Of a stretch of DNA of 64,000 nt, positions 56,289-64,000 are shown one piece after another. This stretch comes from Caenorhabditis elegans. Its lineage: Eukaryota; Nematoda; Chromadorea; Rhabditida; Rhabditidae. Both the position numbers and the translations under genes were made by a program. Under the pieces are notes generated by a model. That model ran no database searches, was not told where the DNA came from, and saw only the letters and a list, made by a program, of their open reading frames with translations. The stretch covers positions 248,001 through 312,000 of the forward strand of contig NC_003282.8 in the NCBI RefSeq assembly GCF_000002985.6, read 5' to 3'. Numbering within the stretch: the stretch's first letter is position 1; each line of letters opens with the position of its first letter.

Positions 56289-58960
56289 GAAAAGAAAACA
56301 GCTGAGCAAATGAATGAGAGAAACTATAACAATTAGTTCTTTGTATTTTATTTTACCCATTTATTTTGTATTATATTATGACAATTTTTAGAGTTTCGAT
56401 TTTTTCCTGCTTTCCGTGATTTTTTGAAAACTGCCTTTTGAAAATTTTGAAAATTTACAGAGAATTGTAAATTGTTTTTGTTCCCAACATTTTCCATCAA
56501 TAAAAATTTTTAATTAAAAAAAAGCCGTTTTTTAATTAAATTTTTTTGTTCTAAAATTTTCAAAAACCTCATCAGTTTCCGCGAAACCTTAGAAGTTTGA
56601 AAGTAATAATTTTTCCCAAAATATCACCTTATCAATTTTCATTGTTTTTGTTTAGCAAAATTGAAACTTGATACCGTGATATGGGTATCAGTTGATAGCG
56701 AATTCAATGATATAAACAATTTTTCAATACGAAAAATACGAAAATTGTTAAAATCATACAAACAGAATAATATAAGAATATATGAAAAATGATTGAAAAA
56801 CCTAGGCAACCTATTTTTTGTTTCAACTGCGCGTTGGGCTAGTTTTGTAGTGTTTTTCGATACTTTTTTACTTTGCATAGGAAATGATTTTGGTTGTGAA
56901 TTTTTCCACGTGGCCGGTGAAAAATAAAAAACTCGGCCACACCGGAAAATCCTTTGCTTTTCTTTTTTATAGGACCCGCTATATAATTTTGATAAGAAAC
57001 CGTTTTGTGGAGTTGTACCGATGTGGTAAATTTCGAAACTTTATGCCACGTGGCAAATCATTTTTATTACGAATTTTTCCACCTGACACAAAAATGGCTA
57101 TGGGCGAATCTTAGGTTCTTTGGTTGAATTCTTAGGTTAGGTTAGGCCACTTATTTTTTTACGACTACATTATGCAATTACCAAACTTCGAAAATCGAGC
57201 TCGTTTTTCTTATCATTTTAAAGATTATAATGTTTAAAGTTTCATTTTTTGTTCAGTTTTGGCATTAATACTAAAAATCTAAAAATCATTAAAAACATAT
57301 AAAAATTGTTATCATATGAACATATGATTGATAAGTACATTTTCGATGTTTGAAAATTTGTAATTTAAGAGTACTTGTTCACATGAAAGCGCACAATAAA
57401 TGACTCCATTTTTAGACTCCTCCTTTTAGATTCTCGGTACAAAAGTCTTCTGTTTTCAAATATTGTACTCATTTCTCTTCATTTCTTGGGTTTTCAACAT
57501 CTGTCAATTTAGATTGACTTACTATACTCAACGAGTACATTCATAAAATTCCAAAAGCACAGTATCCCTCACCATATGTGTGTGCTCTCTTGTTTCCTTA
57601 TTTCTAGTCGTGTTGTCATCCTTGGATTTTCAAAAATATTTTGGTGTTTTTAGTGAAAATCAGAATCTCGGATATTTAAGTTTACGTAAAACATTTTCTA
57701 AAAATAAAATTGTCATAAAACACTCCAAAAATGTTAGATTTTTCATAATTTCCTGTCAAAGTTTTGGAGAATTTCCAAAATTTTGAAAAATATGAGCTTT
57801 TGAGGAAATCCAAAGCAATGTTGCAAACACTGTTGTTTTCGCTCCGAAATATTGCCACGTGGCATTAACTTTATTTTTCAAAAACACTTCTCTACGCCGG
57901 AAATGTTTGTAATTTGATTTTTTTGTTGACAAACAAGGAAATGCCACGTTGCTCTTGCTGTTGACAAAAACAACAAAAACGGAAATCGGAATTTCAGTTG
58001 AAAACTTTATTTTAACGATTTCCTCGTGATAATTAGGTGAGTCCAACTGCAACGTGGCTTTGTTAAAGTGGGAAAAATTTTTGTTGAAACCTCATTTTTC
58101 TAAAAAAAAAGCAATACTGAAAACTTAAAAAAAAAAGAAAAGTGGAGCAGCACGTTTCAAAACGCGGAGACGAATTTTCGTATTTTTAAAGATTTCCTAT
58201 TTAATACATAAAAAAAATAAAAATCTACATGAGAATCTTTTTCGACGCGAAGAAAGTTTTTTGTAAACTTTGCCACCTGACACGTGACTCCGACCTCATT
58301 CTAGCTGCCAAAAAAGCTTCCAACTGAATAGTTTATGGAAATCAAGTTTTAAATAATTTTATATTAGATAATTTTTTGAGTTTTTTTTTCCAAAAAGGTA
58401 ACTTAACCACTCTCAGTGTTGCTCCTGTGGATTTTAGTTTTTTCTTTAACACGAAAGGTAGGAAAAACTCACATTTCTAGCTTATTTTCGGTTCCCAGGA
58501 AGATTTCTAGAATCTTCTCTTCTTGCCCAATCATTCTTTTAAAAGTCATCAAATCGTCTAGAGTATAGTTAAGACATTAAATGTACCGTACTCCCATGTG
58601 TTGGTGTTCCCTTGTTCTTTAGAGATTGTTTCTGCAAAAAAACCAGAGTGGTCAGTGACCTTGATGTGATGGGAAAAGCAGCATAAAGTGGTAAATACAA
58701 AGAACCCTCGAAGCACATGAACATGGCTCCCTTCTTCCAATGCTGTGTTCTCTTACTCTACCATGCTCTCTAGTTTCCCCTCTTTTCCGTCTACGTCTCC
58801 GTATCTCCGTGTTTTTTGGTGCCTAGAGGGTGTGTATCCAAGCCCATATTTTGTTATTTTTATTTTCTAGTTCTTCTTTTCTAGCTCCGCTATTTCTTGC
58901 TCGATTGTTTTATTATTTTAGACGGCCTGGAACATTAGGTCGATTATTTTCAAACACATT

Positions 58961-58980
58961 GGGGCGGGGGGGGGGGGGGG
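58961..58980 (+). repeat. G-tract (GGGGC then 15 G)
   Basis: A 20-base run containing a single C, long enough to fold as a G-quadruplex. A second G-tract (13 G) lies at 33813-33825. Confidence 0.95.
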
Positions 58981-59536
58981 TGATGTCACTGTTTGGATAT
59001 AAAAGTGAAAAAGTTTCCAGATTGAGCGTGACAGTTCTAGAATTTTCAGTGATCTAGAAAACTGAAATAATTAGATTTATATTCTAGTAGACTTGTGTTA
59101 AAAAATTGAACCGGAGAATTAGTTGGAACACTTAGAGTTCCCTACTTTTCGTCAGTTCTCAAATTTTTTGACATCCAGTTTTACGACCAATATTTCAGGT
59201 TTTTCCAGTCTTGCAATAGGTTTAAGAAATGTTTAACTAACAAAATTCTCAAAAAATTTTACCTTCAAGCATTCGATTTCTGCTTGTTATTCCTAACTTG
59301 CCACCTCATTTTGGAGATAAGCCTTACATAGTTTCCTCCTGTCTGAAGCATTATGACGTCATTGAAGCTAGGAAAACTGTCATAAACTAACAAAATGGAT
59401 CTTTTCAGCTAATGAAATTTCATAGTTAAGCCCTTCTCAGAATTCACTTAATTTCTCTCAAATCACGAAAATTTAAAGAATTCCCTCTTACCTAAAATTT
59501 TCAGCCCAGCTCAACTTCTGCTCAAACAATTCAAAA

Positions 59537-62500
59537 ATGTTAGAGGTGGTTCTTCAAGTGCTCTCAATCAGTGCAATCACCACAACAATTGCACTTTTCT
59601 TCTGTGGAATGTAAGTTTGACTTTGGAATTTTTCAAAAATTCGAAAAAAAATTCATACTATGAGTTTTTTTCAAAATCCTTAAACTATAAAATACTCAAT
59701 AATTATGTCAATTTTCAGACCAATATGTATGCAAATTCGTCGTCAGGGAGCCGTAGGTGACATTTCCGGAGTTCCATTTCTCATGGGTGTCTTGGGGTTA
59801 GTTTTAATTCGAAATATTTTTCCTGAGCTGCTAATTTTTGATACTGTATCTCAAAATTTTGTGAAATTTGACAATTTTCAGCGCTACCGTAAAATTTTTT
59901 AAAAAAATTTAATTTTTTGAAAGGTTAGCTAGAGCCAACGGGTGTGTGTCATTACAGCAAAATCAACGAAAAACTTCAAATTTGATGTCTGAAAATTAGT
60001 CTCAATTTTGGGTCAAGCTGAAAGTTTTCAATTATATAAAAATCTCAAAAACCTTTTAAAACAATTTTGTGCATTTTTTTTCGAATCACAAATATCATAT
60101 TTCCTGCTATTTTTTTGCATATATTATCCCAATTGGTGTTCTTTTTTCTTTGTTTTTTTTTTTCAAAAATTTTTCAAAATTTCACAATTTTAGCTATCAA
60201 TAAAACCCCAGAAACTCAAATTAAAAATCCAAATTTCGCGTTGTTGAAAATTTTGGCAAATAGTCTTGTTTAGCCTAAAAATGTTTTTTTTTTCTAAATC
60301 CAAAATTTTCAGAGGATCATTCTGGCTTCGATATGGACTTCTTAAAATGGATTACGTCATGATTATAGTCAATGTTGTCGGTGTTGCCTGTATGGCTTTC
60401 TACTGTGTCTTCTTCCTTATCTACTCACTTCCTAAGGTTGGTTTTATTCAGAAACTACAGTACTCAATAAGAACATTTTTTTAACAAAAAAATCATGAGG
60501 GCCAAAGTTCACCCCAATTTTCCATGCCAATTTCATTTTCATTTCAAATTATAAATTTTGTTTTTTATTCGAAATGTTAAAGAGTGGGTACCAATAGACG
60601 GGCGGTACAGAATGAAGAGTAGAATAGTTTCCGGATTTTCTATAATTGGGGGATACGCTTGACTGGATAGGCGAACGGAGAACTCGATAAAACGGGAAAA
60701 AACGTGAAAAACGGAAGAAATAGAAGGGCTTTCCCACAGACAATTGAAAAAAGAACACAAAAATAGGTGCATAATTCTGGTGTATTTTCCACGTGACAAA
60801 TAAAAGTTGGTTCCAATTCAAAAAATTTCAACTTCCTGAAATTGTAAAAATTAAACGCCAAGTAGATTCTCACAGTCTGCAATGCCTTTCAAAATATAAG
60901 TGGCGCTTTTTAGCTACGACAAAAATATTTAGAATAATTTTATAGTCACGAAACTCATAAAATGCCCAATATTTTCCTTACTTGAGTTACCACTTTTCCA
61001 GAAAACCTTCACATGTCAGCTGATCCTTGTGACGTCAACTATCGGAGGAATGGTTTTGTGGATCGCGTTGAAACCGAATTTGGACTATCTTGGCGTCATC
61101 TGCATGACATTCAATATCATGAACTTTGGAGCTCCATTGGCTGGATTGGTAAGTTCACTTTAAACCGAACTTCGCGCCCAATGTACGGTGCAGCCGCAAA
61201 TACTATCTTGTGATTGATCCTCAATTAAGTGGACATAATTTTTTTAATGGCTTACAAATTGCTTGTTTTTGGTTACCGGACAAACGAAAATTTCCACGTA
61301 GCAATCTGATATGCACTTCATGCCATATGACTTCTACCTGAACTTGCGCTGAGGCACTTCTGAAATTTTTTCCACTTTTGTTATATCTTTTTGTTTTTAT
61401 AATGGCCTGAATAGAATATTTACTAACTAGTAAGTTAATCCGATTTTCAAGAGAATGCATTAAGACGCTTCCAGTTAAAAGTTTTTTAACGAACTCTGGT
61501 GTATGATCTCCATTCCAGTATTTTGAATTTTGATGTGATTTTTGAATTTCTCAAATTTCACGAACAGTTATCTTTGAAACTATTCTGTACCGAGTACAAA
61601 TTACTTTCCATTGTCCCACTCCAACTTCTCAATCATTTTTTTATTGTCACGTTGTTTCACGTAATCTGATAAGAAACACCCAAACGAAAACGTGACTTCT
61701 TTCATTCTTTGAAAGGAAATTTTGACGACGTCAAGAAACTTTAAGAACCTGAATTCTTGATCACACCACGTGACCTGATATGAGAGATGAGAAATGAAGA
61801 AGTATCGAATACATAGTCAAACAAATTAGATCAAAGATATAGTTTAATTGGGAGGAAAGGACGAGAGGGGAGTTTGAGTGCAATTTCATTAAATAAAATT
61901 CAAGGAAATGTAACAATAACAGTATTTTGAAGTCAAGAGATGGAATAGTTACTGTAAATCAGCGTTAATTTTTTGTACTGTGGTTTGATCATGAATAAGA
62001 CAATTTATAAGCTTCTAGCTTTGAGGAAATTGATATTGTCCACAAAGTGTCTATTATCGAAAAAGTTTGATAGTTTCCAGCATATGTGTAACTAAAGTTA
62101 TTGAGCTTCAAAACCTCCAATTGTAGACAGTTTCTGCAATAATCTGGTGTCAGTATTGAAAAAAAATGATGCAGTGTAGTTTAGGGTTATTCAAATTATT
62201 GTAACACCGTCCGACAATTGATTTATAGTTCACTAGTTCTATAATTTTACAGGGAGTTGTGCTGAAAAACCGTGAGGTATCAACCCTTCCACTTCCAATG
62301 TGCGTCGCCAACTTTTTGGTCTCTTCTCAATGGTGCCTCTATGGTAATTTGGTGTCGGATATCTACATCATTGTGAGTTTCAAATGCATCCTTAACCGTT
62401 CCTAAACTCATTATTTCAGATCCCAAATGGAATCGGTATGTTCTTGGCAATTGTCCAGCTCGCCCTCTTCGTCGTTCTTCCAATCCGTGAGAATGAGAAG

Positions 62501-62931
62501 AGCCCGTTAGAAAAGCTCGCCAGTTGGTTCACTGGAAGAGATTCCAAGGTCAAGGATTTGGAAAGAGGAGGTAATTTAATAACTTTAGGAAATATAAGGT
62601 GTTAAGGTAATCTAGGAGCACACATTTCATTCGTATTTAAAGCTTGGCGTTTTTTTTTATTTTCAGAAATTAGACTTTCAAAAATTCATTAAAATTAGGG
62701 AAATGTTCAAAATTGAATATTGCAGACTGTATCGTCTCATCCCCACCGTCATCCCCACAAAAAGTGCCAAATGAGACACGCTCCGACGTTGAGGACAAGT
62801 TCGATAAATTGATGGCTGAAACGTCATCAACTATTCCATCAGACAGTCGACGTGGCAGCATGGGCAGTCCACCATCATACAAGAGCCGATCGTCGAGTGA
62901 CCCAGATCTTTCATCGATTCAATCCCCTTAA
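59537..62931 (+). CDS. swt-1: SWEET sugar transporter
   Basis: Seven exons (59537-59610, 59719-59796, 60313-60436, 61002-61148, 62253-62372, 62420-62570, 62726-62931) encode 299 residues. Two MtN3/saliva triple-helix repeats: repeat 1 with [21 protein letters not shown], and repeat 2 with [61 protein letters not shown], shown here only as landmarks. Seven hydrophobic segments; the P-L-P and Q-W-x-x-Y-G signatures are intact. SWEETs carry glucose or sucrose down their gradient across plasma or vesicle membranes. A ~85-residue hydrophilic C-terminal tail with SSPPSSP and a Ser-rich end follows. The last intron before repeat 2 is 1.1 kb. Member number is from memory (K02D7.5). Confidence 0.92.
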
Positions 62932-63221
62932 TAACATTTTTGTTCTTTTAAATTTTAATCATTTCATTCTTTTTTTTTCTGTAAAAATTGTTGATTTATT
63001 TCCTTCTTGCTTACCATTTTCTCTTTGTTTTAATGTGGCCAATTTCTTCAAATTTTCACTTAAATCCCCAATTTGTACCGCCTAACTTGACATTTTTCCG
63101 ATCTCCTTTCCTGTAGGTGAACCATTACAATTTCCCCCGCGTGTTTTATGTACATATATATATAATGTCCGGTTAATAATGAATCCATTTCGAGTGATTT
63201 TCAGTTGATAATAATAAAATT
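62932..63221. other. Convergent 3' region
   Basis: 290 bp between the swt-1 stop and the stop of the small minus-strand ORF. T-rich, with TATATATATAATG near 63155 and an AATAAAATTTTATT-type sequence at ~63206-63222 that could end transcripts in both directions. No gene. Confidence 0.5.
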
Positions 63222-63434
63222 TTATCTTCTCCTGAACTCTTCCCACTTTTCAGAAAGCTCATTTCGCCGAATAGATGCTAAGTGGTCCGGGTCATTTATT
63301 TTTACATATTTACCTTGTTGTCTACAGTAGAGCTTTCTCGTAAAGAGATTTTGTGCGAATTCTATTACCAATATAAAAATTGCCAAAATTTTATCCATGC
63401 TCGCCAAATCCATAAACTTCCCATGAAATCTCAT
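63222..63434 (-). CDS. Small membrane protein ORF downstream of snai-1, unrecognised
   Basis: A single open frame of 70 codons beginning MRFHGKFMDLASMDKIL. One predicted membrane helix (ILAIFILVIEFAQNLF, res ~16-31) is followed by a basic, hydrophilic tail ending NELSEKWEEFRRR. The layout (short N-terminus, one helix, charged helical tail) recalls small mitochondrial assembly proteins, but I recognise no family. On the minus strand it starts 118 bases after the snai-1 stop. The sequence between has AATAAA overlapping that stop and a GCTACAG acceptor at 63466, 32 bases before the Met: the arrangement of a downstream operon gene. Met at 63413 or 63398 could be the true start. A polyadenylation-like AATAAA-type signal follows the stop. 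Confidence 0.6.
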   Translation of the reverse strand: MRFHGKFMDLASMDKILAIFILVIEFAQNLFTRKLYCRQQGKYVKINDPDHLASIRRNELSEKWEEFRRR

Positions 63435-63551
63435 GGCTTTGCCGATATTTTTTGATTCCAAGACACTGTAGCATTGAATAATAAACATTAAACTTCTAGA
63501 GTAAAATATTAGCATTTTGCAACGGTTTATATGACAAATGTAATAAATTTA

Positions 63552-64000
63552 TTAATCTCCATCTACTTCCACATCTTCTTTTTCAGCCTCACCACCACTT
63601 CCTCCACCTCTACAACATTGTTCGTGACGCTGACGGACTTGTACACGTGCAAATGATTGCCCACATCTCGAACATCGATGTTTCTTCTCTCCTGAGTGAG
63701 TTTGTAGGTGAGCACGTAAATTAGATCGATCCGCAAAGCAACGCCCACAGAATTCACAGCCAAAAGGTTTTTCACCTGAAATTACACGAGTTGGCTACTG
63801 ATGCAATGTCAAATATTTTCAAAGAACAAATCAGTGCCTATCAAACTTTAATAATATGTATTGTAAAAAAAGGTTAAAATACACTTTATAATATAATTTT
63901 GTAAAACTGAGTTGAATAAGCCAACCTGTATGCGTCCTGAGATGTCCCTTTAACAGCCATGGTCTTGAAAACGACTTCCCACAGTCATTGCAGACGCATG
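63552..64000 (-). CDS. snai-1: Snail-family zinc-finger transcription factor, 3' end
   Basis: Two visible exons (63926-64000, continuing past the window edge, and 63552-63775) encode the last fingers. Visible sequence: [27 protein letters not shown], then [21 protein letters not shown], then [21 protein letters not shown]. The [17 protein letters not shown] and [15 protein letters not shown] strings are diagnostic of the Snail/Slug/Scratch superfamily, including the CCHC last finger. The tail is Gly-rich then acidic ([12 protein letters not shown]). Snail proteins repress E-box (CANNTG) promoters. Worm members are ces-1, scrt-1 and K02D7.2/snai-1; context favours the last. The stop codon overlaps an AATAAA, implying a very short 3' UTR. 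Confidence 0.9.

Larger units (their letters stand above)
46646..59536. other. 12.9-kb region without convincing genes
   Basis: I read all frames for splice-linked, protein-like exons and found only one candidate coding remnant (51027-51244). The longest open frames (109 codons at 52281, 118 codons at 54735) have AT-driven composition and no supporting signals. What can be seen: repeated CACGTG palindromes, two similar TATA-containing modules (54368 and 56220), an AAACTCGGCCAC repeat family, a G-tract at 58961 and purine or pyrimidine tracts. As the divergent space between pnp-1 and swt-1 it may hold long-range regulatory DNA or non-coding RNA genes that I cannot recognise by eye. Confidence 0.55.

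Overview
The window is nematode DNA, almost certainly the Caenorhabditis elegans genome. It is about 35% GC, its introns are short with TTTTCAG acceptors and GTAAGT/GTGAGT donors, it holds worm-specific families (ground-like, cuticle collagen, Srh receptors, nematode Kunitz/lustrin proteins), and it carries many short terminal-inverted-repeat elements. The order aass-1, dpy-9, pqbp-1.1, pat-6, pnp-1, swt-1, snai-1 matches my memory of left chromosome IV (cosmids R02D3, T21D12, K02D7). That placement comes from memory, not from a search.

Layout. 0.6-3.7 kb (+): the 3' two thirds of the lysine-degrading LKR/SDH enzyme. 4.0-16.2 kb (all -): ground-like peptide, C2H2 zinc-finger protein, ERI1-like 3'-5' exonuclease, cuticle collagen (dpy-9), PQBP1 homologue and the parvin pat-6. 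16.2-18.4 kb: transposon-rich intergenic DNA. 18.5-24.1 kb (+): a two-Kunitz secreted protein whose first intron contains a ~600 bp hairpin, then a 760-residue Cys-rich/mucin-like secreted protein. 24.3-25.4 kb (-): an Srh chemoreceptor. 26.6-31.8 kb (+): an 881-residue LRR/Ig membrane protein. 31.8-35.6 kb: two nested satellites and a G-tract. 35.6-39.0 kb (+): a bestrophin chloride channel. 39.3-43.4 kb (-): an 8-Cys secreted peptide and a three-Kunitz/lustrin protein. 44.6-46.6 kb (-): purine nucleoside phosphorylase. 46.6-59.5 kb: a 12.9 kb stretch with no convincing gene, but with a decayed coding remnant, repeated CACGTG sites, two TATA-containing modules and a G-tract. 59.5-62.9 kb (+): SWEET sugar transporter. 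63.2-64 kb (-): the 3' end of the Snail-type factor snai-1 followed closely by an unrecognised 70-residue membrane ORF.

Exon models were made by hand from splice consensus, reading-frame continuity and family similarity. In every complete model the exon lengths sum to an intact frame. The genes are functionally unrelated (metabolism, muscle attachment, cuticle, chemosensation, secreted defence or matrix proteins), as is usual for worm chromosome arms. The only plausible shared transcription units are pat-6/pqbp-1.1 (328 bp apart) and snai-1/small ORF (stop to splice acceptor 86 bp). I found no clearly new multi-gene system. The best leads are the intronic hairpin, the small ORF downstream of snai-1, the decayed coding remnant at 51 kb, the paired TATA modules and the nested satellites.
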